Assembly (NCBI RefSeq): GCF_030249855.1
Contig: NZ_JANURN010000004.1
Location: 62,001 to 126,000 of the forward strand
DNA: 64,000 nt
Source of the DNA: Helicobacter_B zhangjianzhongii
GTDB taxonomy: Bacteria > Campylobacterota > Campylobacteria > Campylobacterales > Helicobacteraceae
Reading direction: 5' to 3'
A model generated the notes under the pieces. The model had not been told where the DNA came from. It saw only the letters and a program-made list of their open reading frames with translations, and ran no database searches. This document shows, one piece after another, positions 17,538 through 25,391 of the stretch (position 1 is its first letter; each line of letters begins with the position of its first letter). A program made the position numbers and the translations under genes.

Positions 17538-19304
17538 ATGCTACTGCACCGCACCATATCACTACTGCAAGCCCTAGAATCTAGCTTTGCTAGATTCTAT
17601 TGTGCTAGGCTTACTTTCACCATAGCTTGCGTATTTCTGGGATTTTTATGCGCACTCTTTATGCTAGCAAGTCTTGGATTTTTGCTCCATATCCCTATCA
17701 CGCCACTGCATTTGCCCCTTGCCTTTGCCATAAGTCTTATCCCACTATTTTTGGCAAAAAGTAGGGAAATTCTTCTAGGGGGGGGGGCAGCTGTGCTAGG
17801 TGGCTTTAGTCTCTCTCTCACACTTAGTGCCCTGCTCTATGACTACTCTTGGGACGGGAGAGCCTACCACCAAATAGGGATTTTATACCTTGCAAATGGC
17901 TGGAATCCAGTATGGCAGAAAATGGCAGACATAGAGCCCTTGCTCCCCTACCTAAGCCACGAAATCTGGGTAGAGCACTATCTCAAGTTTAGCGAGGTAG
18001 TCGCTAGCTCTATTGTGAGCGCGCTTGCTCCTATCGCTCCTAGTAGCCTTGATACTATCGAGCTAGGCAAGGCACTAAACTTTATCGCCGCATTTGGGGC
18101 GTTTTTATATAGTCTCTCTGTGCTAGCCAAATTTATCAGCCCGCTGAGTGCTGCTATCATTAGCCTGTTTGCAAGCTTTTCGCCTGTGGTGGGCGCGCAA
18201 ATCGCCACTTACTATGTCGATGGGCTGCTTTCTTGCGCGCTTTTGGTGGCATTTTGCGCCATTATTGATAGAGAGTTTTACCGCAGGAAGCTAGTGGATT
18301 CTAGCCCTAACGAGATAAAAGCCATATCCCAAGCCCTCTTTGCTCGCTCTTCTATCCTAGCAGGCGCACTGCTAGCAATGGCTAGCATTAAGCTCACAGG
18401 CGTAGCGTATGCGGGCTTTATCGGGCTAGGCTATCTTGTCTATCTACTCTGGTTTTATCCCTTCAAAGACTCTAAGCCCATTATCGTGCTAGGACTTATC
18501 ACAGGCTCTCTTATCATCGCTTGCAATGCCAATCCACTCCTTACCAATCTAGCTAATGGCAAGCATTTTGGCTACCCACTCTTAGGCAAAGAAAAAATCA
18601 ACATCATCATAGGGCAGCAGCCAAAAATGTTTGATGAGCTAAACTCTGGCACTAAACTTCTCTACTCACTCTTCTCACGCACGCAAAACTGCACCGCGCA
18701 ATGCACCCCACAGCTTAAAGCTCCCTTTTCACACTTGCACGATGAAGCCCCAAATGTCGATACGCGTATCGCTGGGTTTGGCGCGTATTTTAGCGGGGTG
18801 GTGCTGCTTAGTGCGCTTATGCTTGTGCTCTTCCGCCAAGGCTTTAGGCGCAAGGAGATTCTAGGGCTTTTGTTGTTAGTTGCAGGGAGCTTTCTTATCA
18901 ATCCAGAATCGTGGTGGGCGCGCTATGTGCCACAGATGTATTTCCTCCCACTCCTTGTGCTAGGCGTTAGCTACTATCTATGCAAGAAGCCCCTAGGCAG
19001 CTTACTGCGCATAGCTCTGCTAGTAACAATTACGATAAATTTCACCACCTATGCAAAGCAGTTTTACAAGCACGGCTCACACTATAAGCAAGCCACCCTA
19101 GCACGCCTAGATTCTGCTAAGACCTACACGCAAGAGCAGACTCTCTATATCTACTCAAATGGCTGGGAGCACTCATTCCTACACAAGCTAGAATCTGCAA
19201 AAATCCCTTTCACTAGGCTTATTAGCAAGGATAATGCCCCTACCCCACTCTATGTCGTGCCTAATAGCCTAGGCGAAATCTATTGGAGTATAGAGAGCCT
19301 ATGA
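17538..19304 (+). CDS. GT-C-like polytopic membrane protein (phase-ON)
   Basis: A 588-residue protein with about 11 membrane segments. After the first three segments comes a periplasmic loop with DYSWDGRAYHQIGILYLANG, the kind of acidic D-W-D-G-x-x-Y-H motif seen in GT-C enzymes and oligosaccharide-handling membrane proteins. A short soluble C-terminal domain follows residue about 500. A G10 tract (17778-17787) encodes LLGGGAAVLGG in membrane segment 3 and is in frame. AGGAG precedes the ATG. No closer family is recognised. Placed between the GT87-like gene and the GtrA-type gene, it likely serves the same glycan. Confidence 0.65.
   Translation: MLLHRTISLLQALESSFARFYCARLTFTIACVFLGFLCALFMLASLGFLLHIPITPLHLPLAFAISLIPLFLAKSREILLGGGAAVLGGFSLSLTLSALLYDYSWDGRAYHQIGILYLANGWNPVWQKMADIEPLLPYLSHEIWVEHYLKFSEVVASSIVSALAPIAPSSLDTIELGKALNFIAAFGAFLYSLSVLAKFISPLSAAIISLFASFSPVVGAQIATYYVDGLLSCALLVAFCAIIDREFYRRKLVDSSPNEIKAISQALFARSSILAGALLAMASIKLTGVAYAGFIGLGYLVYLLWFYPFKDSKPIIVLGLITGSLIIACNANPLLTNLANGKHFGYPLLGKEKINIIIGQQPKMFDELNSGTKLLYSLFSRTQNCTAQCTPQLKAPFSHLHDEAPNVDTRIAGFGAYFSGVVLLSALMLVLFRQGFRRKEILGLLLLVAGSFLINPESWWARYVPQMYFLPLLVLGVSYYLCKKPLGSLLRIALLVTITINFTTYAKQFYKHGSHYKQATLARLDSAKTYTQEQTLYIYSNGWEHSFLHKLESAKIPFTRLISKDNAPTPLYVVPNSLGEIYWSIESL
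17778..17787 (+). repeat. G10 contingency tract early in the GT-C-like gene
   Basis: Ten G preceded by CTTCTA and followed by CAG, in frame. Because it lies near residue 80, any shift would remove most of the protein. Present state: ON. Confidence 0.9.
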
Positions 19305-20116
19305 GCAAATCCCCCTTGCAATCACCCTATCAAGCCTTCTTAAGCTTGCTTGCACGATATGCGACATTTTTGCGCTATTGTGTAGTGGGTGCGCTTGCAA
19401 GCGGGGTATTCTATGGCGTGGCAAATCTCTCAGCACTGCTTTTACAAGTGGATTCTAGGGGTAGCTATTCTGCTAGCGCAGAATGTATGGATTGCCACGC
19501 CGCTAACGCGGCTCGCAATGACAAAAACAATCCTAGTAAAAAAGTGGATTCTAGCGACAACGCCCAAGCCCTAAAGCAGCTAGCACAGGATTCTAGTGCT
19601 TTTACTCAAAATGCCCAAAATTTAGAAACGCCAGAGGCGACTAACAGACAACTCCAAAATGCAAGCAAGCAAGCACAGGATTCTAGGATTTTGGAGCTAC
19701 AAATCGGGGTTTTTCAAGGCTCGCAAGGAGATAAGACTAGTGGTCTATCGACGAAGCGAGCCGATGAAATCCACGATTTTAGCCCGAAAGCCGAATCCTC
19801 CAACCAAATATCCACTCAAAACCTAGCTACTCTGCTAGGCTCTCTTGCTAGCTTCATCTTCGGCTACTTCGCGCAAATGCGCCTAGCATTCCGCGCCTAC
19901 CCCAACCACAGCACAATGCTGCCGCGCTATCTCATCGTGCTAGCTCTAATCGCCCTCTACGCCCAGATCATCGCCTATCTTGGCGCGTTTTTCACGCTCT
20001 CCTACTATCTTATAAGCGCATTTATCGCCCTAAGTGTGCCACTCTTCTCCTATCCGTTGCAAAAGTTATGGGTGTTTGCGGGAGCTTCTAAGGGGGGGGG
20101 GGGGGCAACAACTTAG
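19301..20116 (+). CDS. GtrA-type membrane protein with repeat insert
   Basis: A 271-residue GtrA/DPMS-type protein with four membrane segments. GtrA proteins are linked to flipping or handling of polyprenyl-phosphate sugars; mycobacterial Rv3789 sits in the arabinan locus. Segments 1-2 are at about 20-48 (YCVVGALASGVFYGVANLSA) and segments 3-4 lie within about 175-262 (LGSLASFIFGYFAQMRLAF; SYYLISAFIALSVPLFSY). The two halves are separated by about 120 residues of dispersed repeats. ATG at 19301 overlaps the previous TGA (ATGA). G14 (20092-20105) lies just before the stop. In the frame reached with G13 the gene would continue to 20918. Confidence 0.8.
   Translation: MSKSPLQSPYQAFLSLLARYATFLRYCVVGALASGVFYGVANLSALLLQVDSRGSYSASAECMDCHAANAARNDKNNPSKKVDSSDNAQALKQLAQDSSAFTQNAQNLETPEATNRQLQNASKQAQDSRILELQIGVFQGSQGDKTSGLSTKRADEIHDFSPKAESSNQISTQNLATLLGSLASFIFGYFAQMRLAFRAYPNHSTMLPRYLIVLALIALYAQIIAYLGAFFTLSYYLISAFIALSVPLFSYPLQKLWVFAGASKGGGGATT
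20092..20105 (+). repeat. G14 tract at the end of the GtrA-type gene
   Basis: Fourteen G preceded by CTTCTAA. The current frame stops 11 bases later. The frame obtained by losing one G stays open for about 270 codons to 20918. Confidence 0.9.
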
Positions 20117-20126
20117 GCGCGTAGGC

Positions 20127-20230
20127 TTTGGGGCTAAAAATGGTGATTGCGGCGCGCGTGCTGCAGTTACATACGCCAAGTATGCGCCCTTGCACGCGCT
20201 TGCAAAACACCATTTTTATCACCCAAATCC
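20127..20230 (+). mobile_element. Palindromic cassette, copy next to the GtrA poly-G
   Basis: Ends TTTGGGGCTAAAAATGG (20127-20143) and CCATTTTTATCACCCAAATCC (20210-20230) are near inverted repeats. The interior has ACATACGCCAAGTATGCGCCC. It lies 22 bases after the G14 tract. Confidence 0.65.
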
Positions 20231-20643
20231 AACCGCGAGCGACTTTACGCCAAAACACACGCAAAGCACCGATTCTATCTCCAAAATCCTAGAATCCAAA
20301 AGCGGTAACAAAAGCCATAAAACAAGGCGCAGCTGCAGTTTCTTTAGTAAATCCACCGCGAGCAAGTTTAAGCTAGAATCCGCGTTTTCTCTGTCATCGC
20401 GAGCGAGTGAAGCCTTTTTCCTGTCATCGCGAGCCGATGAAGTCGGCGTGGCGATCCATACATCACGCCTAGAATCCACTTTGACAAAACTAGATTCTAG
20501 TATCTCCGCATTCTTAAACCTTATTTATTTCACACAAGCGCATTTTCTAGCGGTCTTTTTCTCTCCGTTTTTGTGGCTCATTGGGCTTACTCCACGCTCC
20601 TTTATGCGCCCCTTGCTCCTTGCACCTTGCGGCGCGATTGAAA

Positions 20644-20721
20644 AAATGGATTGCCACGCGGATTTTCAATCCGCTCGCAATGACAGAAATAACGCCACCA
20701 CGCAAAAAGTGGATTCTAGGA
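20644..20721 (+). repeat. 78-bp direct repeat, copy 1
   Basis: Identical over 78 bases to 22506-22583. It contains the REP-like GGATTGCCACGCGG...CGCTCGCAATGACAG palindrome and ends with an AGTGGATTCTAGGA arm. Confidence 0.9.
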
Positions 20722-20914
20722 ATAAAGCCCAGCCAACCCTCCACGATTCTAAGCATTGCAGTGGGGCTGTGGTTGCTTTGCGTGATTTTGGGGGCAGAGC
20801 TAGACTTGAGGTCTGCGGTTGTCCCCAAAATCGCGCAATCAATCGCATTGCTTACCCAAGACTGAATCGCCGCCAACGCCAAAAACACTTAATCTCATTT
20901 TTAAAGGAGTCCCT

Positions 20915-21277
20915 ATGATCGCCTTTATCCCTCTCATTCTTTTTTCCGTCCTACTCAATGCCACAGCCCAGCTGCTATTAAAGCGCGGTATGAGCGAGCT
21001 TGGCGAGCTAAGTCTAAGCCTTAGCTTTATCCTAAAAGGCGTGCTAAATCCCTTTATCCTAGGGGGCTTGGCGATTTATGCCATTAGCATTGTGAGCTGG
21101 CTTATCGTGCTAGCGCGTGTGAATGTCTCTATCGCTTATCCTTTCCTTAGCTTGGGCTTTATTTTTTCCGCTGTGGTGGCGTATTTCGCCTTTGGCGAGC
21201 CGCTCACTTTGCAAAAGATCCTAGGCATTGCGCTTATTTGCGCTGGGCTTGTGTTTTTGACTTTTAGCAGGGGGTAG
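20915..21277 (+). CDS. SMR/EamA-type four-helix transporter
   Basis: A 120-residue protein with four membrane segments (about 3-23, 38-58, 65-85, 92-112). It contains LLNATAQLLLKRGMSELGEL and VNVSIAYPFLSLGFIFSAVV, matching small-multidrug-resistance/ArnE-type proteins that flip or carry polyprenyl-phosphate sugars. AAAGGAG at 20903-20909 fixes the ATG at 20915. The following gene starts 2 bases after its stop. In this island it is a good candidate flippase component for the lipid-linked pentose; that role is inferred. Confidence 0.8.
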   Translation: MIAFIPLILFSVLLNATAQLLLKRGMSELGELSLSLSFILKGVLNPFILGGLAIYAISIVSWLIVLARVNVSIAYPFLSLGFIFSAVVAYFAFGEPLTLQKILGIALICAGLVFLTFSRG

Positions 21278-21279
21278 AT

Positions 21280-22275
21280 ATGCGCTATATTGTCCTTGGT
21301 GGGAGTGGATTTGTGGGCTCCTACACGATTGCCGCCCTTGCAGAGTCTATGGCTAACAACCGCATACAAAAGGCAGAGATTTTCTGCCTAGATCGCGTGC
21401 CAAACCCAGCCCTAGATGCTTTCAGCACCTTTGTGCCTTGCGATTTGCTGCAGGGCTTTGATTTCGCGCTAGATTCTAGCGACATCATTATCCACCTAGC
21501 CGCTAGAGCTTACGCGCCAAAGCCGCCTTTAAAGCCCTTTGGCTTGAAAGCTTTAAAGCAGTATTTCTATGAAGTCAATGTCGCTGGCACGCAAGCCCTG
21601 CTTACATCAATGCTAGAATCTAGGGCGAGCAAGCTTATCTACTTTAGCACCGATATGGTCTATGGCACGCCAAATTACTTGCCTGTGGATTCTAGGCACA
21701 AACGCACGCCCTTTGGCTACTATGGCGCGAGCAAGGTGCAAGCAGAGGATCTCATCACCAAAGCAAGAGAGCAGGGCATAAATGCAAGCATTTTCCGCCC
21801 TAGGATCATCGTAGGAGCTGGGCGGTATGGGATTTTGACTAAGCTTTTTGCGCTTATTTCCCACTCTTTGCCCGTGCCACTTATCGGCGATGGCAGCAAC
21901 TGCTATCAAATGATTAGCGTGCAAGACTGCGCCCAAGCCATCATCTGTGCCATAGAAAAAAGCTTCCCCAACAACGCCTACAACCTAGGCTCGCACAATC
22001 CCCCCACGATCAAAGCCCTTTTAAGCGATCTCATCACACAAGCAGGATCAAAAAGCAAGCTTATCCCCACCCACGCAGGCAGTGTGAAGCTAGCCCTAAG
22101 TGTGCTAGAGACTCTTGGAGTGCCACTTATGTATAAAGAGCAATACGCCATAGCTGACTGCCAATACATTGTCGATATTCGCAGCACGCAAGCAGAGCTA
22201 GGGTGGAGTCCGCAGTATAGCGATGGCGATATGCTCCTAGCGGCGTATAAGCAGTATTTACACACCAAGCTATAA
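21280..22275 (+). CDS. Extended SDR, NAD-dependent sugar epimerase/dehydratase
   Basis: A 331-residue enzyme with the nucleotide-binding GGSGFVGSYTIAALAES at the N-terminus, the DIIIHLAARAYAP strand and the active-site pair in GYYGASKVQAEDL (Y-x3-K, about 148-152). FRPRIIVGAGRYGILTKLFA and ISVQDCAQAIICAIEK follow. This is the extended SDR class acting on nucleotide sugars or possibly lipid-linked sugars. It is not of the classical DprE2 type, so I do not assign the 2'-epimerisation of decaprenyl-phosphoryl-ribose. It is the last gene of the first operon block, tightly packed after the SMR gene. Confidence 0.85.
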   Translation: MRYIVLGGSGFVGSYTIAALAESMANNRIQKAEIFCLDRVPNPALDAFSTFVPCDLLQGFDFALDSSDIIIHLAARAYAPKPPLKPFGLKALKQYFYEVNVAGTQALLTSMLESRASKLIYFSTDMVYGTPNYLPVDSRHKRTPFGYYGASKVQAEDLITKAREQGINASIFRPRIIVGAGRYGILTKLFALISHSLPVPLIGDGSNCYQMISVQDCAQAIICAIEKSFPNNAYNLGSHNPPTIKALLSDLITQAGSKSKLIPTHAGSVKLALSVLETLGVPLMYKEQYAIADCQYIVDIRSTQAELGWSPQYSDGDMLLAAYKQYLHTKL

Positions 22276-22505
22276 GTGCATTAGCTTTTGAAGTCTCTCT
22301 GTCATTGTGAGTGAGTGAAGCCCTTTTCCTGTCATCGCGAGATGATAAACTCCCCTATCGTCATCGCGAGCCAACTCTCCTGCCCCCTCTCTGTCATCGC
22401 GAGCCTTGCGCCAGCAAGGCGTGGCGATCCATAAAGGTGCGCAAGCGGATTCTAAGAAAAACGCCCAAAAGGCAACCCCCCTAGAATCCACTTTTGAAAA
22501 AACGC

Positions 22506-22583
22506 AAATGGATTGCCACGCGGATTTTCAATCCGCTCGCAATGACAGAAATAACGCCACCACGCAAAAAGTGGATTCTAGGA
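22506..22583 (+). repeat. 78-bp direct repeat, copy 2
   Basis: Identical to 20644-20721, 1862 bases away in the same orientation. The segment between them holds the SMR and SDR genes. Confidence 0.9.
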
Positions 22584-22684
22584 CAGATTGCCGCACAATC
22601 GCTATCGCGTGGGCTTGTAATGACAACAAAGAGTTTGATAAACAAAAGCAGATTCTACTTTAACTGCACTAAAGCCTAGCGCGA

Positions 22685-22690
22685 TATAAT
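22685..22690 (+). promoter_or_regulatory. Promoter -10 box
   Basis: Perfect TATAAT 36 bases before the ATG at 22726. Confidence 0.6.
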
Positions 22691-22725
22691 GCGAGCCTTA
22701 GACTTCTTTACCTTTGGAGATATTT

Positions 22726-24276
22726 ATGGAGACACAAACTTCTAGCAATGCCGCTAATACTTCTGCTAGCAGCGCACTTTGCCCCCCCCCCCCCCGTTTT
22801 AGCCAAAGCTCTTACCAAGTAGCCCTAGCCTTTGGTATTTTTCTCTTTCTCTACGCGCTAAACGCGCTCTTTCCACCCCAAAGCGATGACCTAGGCAGGG
22901 GCTTAGGACTGCTGCAAGGCGCACTTAGTGTGTATATGAATTGGCTAGGGCGTTTGGGCGAGCTGCTAGCGGCAGGCTTTGGCAGCCACTTTGCTACCAC
23001 GCCCTACTTCGCCCCGCTAAACGCGCTTGTTGGCACTTATGTGATCTATGCCTTTTTCTTTATCGTCTTTGGGAGAAAGCCCAGCGATACCCTGCAAGAT
23101 CTAGGCACAATCGCGCTTATATTCTTTATCCTTATGGTTGATGGCTCTTCATCATTTGGTGGGATTTTTATTGTCGTATTTGGTGCATTTAATTACCTCT
23201 GGGCATATATGCTTATCTTTAGCTTCCTTATCCCTTATAGAATCTTGCTTAGCTACATTCTAGGCAGGCGATCTACCCCACCAAAGCTCTCATTTATCTG
23301 CGGGGCGGGGCTCTTTGTGCTAGGGATTCTAGCTGGCTGGAGTAGTGAGTTTATCATCGTGGCTATTGCGTTTTTGCTAGGGCTATTAGTGTATATGCTC
23401 TATCAAAAGCAGCGAGTCCCACTTTGGTATATCGCTGGGATCGCTGGGCTTGTGGTGGGGTTTCTCATCGTTTTCCTAGCCCCGGGTGCGCTAAAGCGTA
23501 TCGCAGTGTTTAGGGAGCTTGGCATTCCCTTTCATAGCTTTAGCGAGCTGCTATCTATGAATCTAGGCGAGCTAAAGGCGTGGCTGAAATTTGTCTATGG
23601 CAAGGCAAATATTTTTCTCACACTAAGCATTATCCTAGCAAGCACACTCTATCTCCTAGAATCTAGTAAAGCGCAAAAGCTCCTTTTCATCGCGCTTGTA
23701 GCTATTGCCGCGCTCATCTTGCGCCAGCACACAAGCGGAGCATTTTTCCTGCTAGCTCTTGCGTGGGCGTGGTATTTGAGCTTCCTAGCCCATAGGCAAA
23801 GCAAGCTTCCTTTGCGCAATATGCTTTTGTGCATTGGCTTTTGCTTTTTTGCTGTATTTATGTATAAAAGTGCCAATATCCAAATGGGCTGGCTACCTAA
23901 GCGCACTTCGCTGCCTTTCACACTTTTGCATATAGCTATGGTGCTAGCGTTTTTACACTATCTTACTTCACGCTATCCGCATTGGCGTAAGCCCATTGCG
24001 ACACTAGGGATTGCAAGCTGCATAGCCTATGGGAGCTTCGTGCTTATCGCGTATGTGGATATGCGGATTAAGTGGCATACAATGCTTTCATCAATCGCCA
24101 CGCAAAAAGCCCTAGGGCAAGTGGATATAGTCGTGGATTCTGCAACCTTCGCTTTCTACTACAAGGGCTATGGCGACTTTGGCAATCCGGGCGAAGACCC
24201 AAAAGTGTGGCCCAACAACACCTATGCTAACTATTTTGGGGTCAAAAGCTTTACCGCCAAGCCTATGCGCCCATAA
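22726..24276 (+). CDS. Polytopic membrane protein, DUF6056-like, with 5' poly-C (phase-ON)
   Basis: A 516-residue protein with about 11-12 membrane segments. After a polar N-terminus (about residues 1-28) with C14 encoding CPPPPR, the first segment is ALAFGIFLFLYALNALF. The following loop PPQSDDLGRGLGLLQGALS is acidic, as in GT-C proteins. The C-terminal 60 residues are soluble (DIVVDSATFAFYYKGYGDFG). It resembles the DUF6056 group of membrane proteins found near glycan genes, but this is a weak match by eye. ATG at 22726 follows GGAG. The tract is in the first 25 codons, so a shift would abolish expression. Confidence 0.65.
   Translation: METQTSSNAANTSASSALCPPPPRFSQSSYQVALAFGIFLFLYALNALFPPQSDDLGRGLGLLQGALSVYMNWLGRLGELLAAGFGSHFATTPYFAPLNALVGTYVIYAFFFIVFGRKPSDTLQDLGTIALIFFILMVDGSSSFGGIFIVVFGAFNYLWAYMLIFSFLIPYRILLSYILGRRSTPPKLSFICGAGLFVLGILAGWSSEFIIVAIAFLLGLLVYMLYQKQRVPLWYIAGIAGLVVGFLIVFLAPGALKRIAVFRELGIPFHSFSELLSMNLGELKAWLKFVYGKANIFLTLSIILASTLYLLESSKAQKLLFIALVAIAALILRQHTSGAFFLLALAWAWYLSFLAHRQSKLPLRNMLLCIGFCFFAVFMYKSANIQMGWLPKRTSLPFTLLHIAMVLAFLHYLTSRYPHWRKPIATLGIASCIAYGSFVLIAYVDMRIKWHTMLSSIATQKALGQVDIVVDSATFAFYYKGYGDFGNPGEDPKVWPNNTYANYFGVKSFTAKPMRP
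22782..22795 (+). repeat. C14 contingency tract at the 5' end
   Basis: Fourteen C at codons 19-23. It is the only poly-C on the coding strand of this island. Present state: ON. Confidence 0.9.
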
Positions 24277-24281
24277 TACGC

Positions 24282-24287
24282 TATAAT
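24282..24287 (+). promoter_or_regulatory. Promoter -10 box
   Basis: Perfect TATAAT 33 bases before the ATG of the methyltransferase gene. Confidence 0.55.
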
Positions 24288-24319
24288 CGCTCCTTTTAAT
24301 CCAACACTAAGGAGCATTT

Positions 24320-25367
24320 ATGGGCTTTAGCAATAGCTATGTAGAACGCTTGCGCAAAAAGGCGCGAGGCGTGATCCTCCCTACCCAAGAGATCTGCGCG
24401 ATCTTAGAATCCACTTTTGACCTTCGCGTGCCTCGCACTATCGCAGACTTTGGCGCAGGGACGCTGTATTTTAGTGAGTATTTTGCTGCAATGATGGCTA
24501 ATAATGATATTTCTATGGGGGGGGGGGCAGACAACTAAGGATTCGGCTTGTAGCGATAAAGGCTTGATTGCTTCACGCTCGCTGCAGTTATATACGCCAA
24601 GTATGCGCCCTTGCGAGCGTTCGCAAAACAAGGGATACCGCTCGCCGCTAGGCGATGTTTCTTTAGAAAGCAAGCCTTTCTCATCTACAATCCTAGAATC
24701 CCAGAGCAGTAGTGAAAGCCACAAAACAAGGCGCAGCCGCAGTTTCTTTAGTAAATCCCACCGCGAGCAAACTTCCCTAGAATCCACTTTTCAAAAAGTG
24801 GATTCTAGCACCGCCACAAATGTAAGCGAGCCGCAAAAGGATTCTAGGATTTTGGAGCTAGAATCGGGGTTTTTCGAGCCGCGCAAGGAGATAAGACTTG
24901 AGCGTCTATCGACGAAGTGCGGCGATGAAATCCACGATTCTAGCCCAAAAGCCGAATCCATCGTTATAGCCATTGACTCTATCTACACCACCCTAACCCC
25001 CACCACCACCTACCCCAACATCACCCTAGAATCTAGCCTAGATTCTGCCCTTGCACACTACGCATTTGACCTATTTTTCGCAAGCGATGTGCTGCACCAC
25101 TTATCCCCAAACTTCACGCAAAAGCTCCTAGAGTCCATAGCCCATATCCCCATAATCATCATCAAAGATATAGATTCTAGGCATATCTTTGGGCATTATG
25201 CAAATGCCCTGCACGATCTAGTGTTTAATCAAGAAAAAGTTTGCAAAGTCTATCCAAACAAGCTAGAATCCACCCTACAAGCTCTAGGCTATACCACGCG
25301 CTACCACTACCTACCAAAGCTCTGGTATCCGCACTTTTTACTCCTAGCCTACAAAGCCACCAAATAA
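24320..25367 (+). CDS. Class I SAM methyltransferase split by poly-G and repeats (phase-OFF)
   Basis: The first frame (24320-24538) holds the SAM-binding loop IADFGAGTLYFSEYFA and stops just after G11 (24517-24527). The second frame, ending at 25367, holds the rest of the fold: IVIAIDSIY, then FDLFFASDVLHHLSPNFTQK (the strand-4 motif) and HYLPKLWYPHFLLLAYKA at the end. Between them lie about 140 codons of dispersed repeats, all open. With G10 the frame would be continuous, about 349 residues, against roughly 200 for a simple methyltransferase of this kind. Presumably it methylates a sugar of the island's glycan. Present state: OFF. Confidence 0.7.
24517..24527 (+). repeat. G11 contingency tract in the methyltransferase gene
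   Basis: Eleven G followed by CAG. One G fewer restores the frame. Confidence 0.9.
24777..24808. repeat. Perfect 15-bp inverted repeat inside the methyltransferase gene
   Basis: CTAGAATCCACTTTT (24777-24791), spacer CA, exact reverse complement (24794-24808). It is read through as LESTFQKVDSS. Confidence 0.95.
24839..24959 (+). repeat. About 120-bp dispersed repeat module
   Basis: The module with TTTTGGAGCTAGAATCGGGG, GGAGATAAGACTTGAGCGTC and ATCCACGATTCTAGCCCAAA recurs at about 8982-9090 (aminotransferase) and 19679-19798 (GtrA gene). Each time it is open in the host frame and gives RLSTK..(D/E)EIHD(S/F)SPKAES. Confidence 0.8.
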
Positions 25368-25391
25368 CCCCAACCACCACAAAGGATACAA

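Larger units (their letters stand above)
20106..20918 (+). pseudogene. Phase-dependent extension of the GtrA-type gene, or remnant gene, rich in repeats
   Basis: An open frame reached only by a length change of the G14 tract. It begins with a palindromic cassette (20127-20230) and further repeats, then has a hydrophobic part (FLNLIYFTQAHFLAVFFSPF, LWLIGLTPRSFMRP). After a 78-bp repeat (20644-20721), a second hydrophobic part (STILSIAVGLWLLCVILGAE) is readable only in a different frame ending at 20865, which suggests decay. Yet the long frame's TGA at 20916-20918 overlaps the next gene's ATG as ATGA. It is either a decayed membrane-protein gene or a real variable extension. I favour partial decay. 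Confidence 0.4.
22276..22725. repeat. Intergenic REP-like repeats
   Basis: About 450 bases with several REP-like units (TCATTGTGAGTGAG at 22302, TCATCGCGAG at 22332 and 22396), CTAGAATCCACTTTT near 22481, and the second copy of a 78-bp repeat. No gene is seen. A promoter box lies at its right end. Confidence 0.75.

Noticed and set aside
21280..22275. Calling the SDR a DprE2 equivalent
   Set aside because: It has the extended-SDR pattern with the nucleotide-sugar type C-terminal half; DprE2 is a shorter classical SDR. The context alone is not enough.
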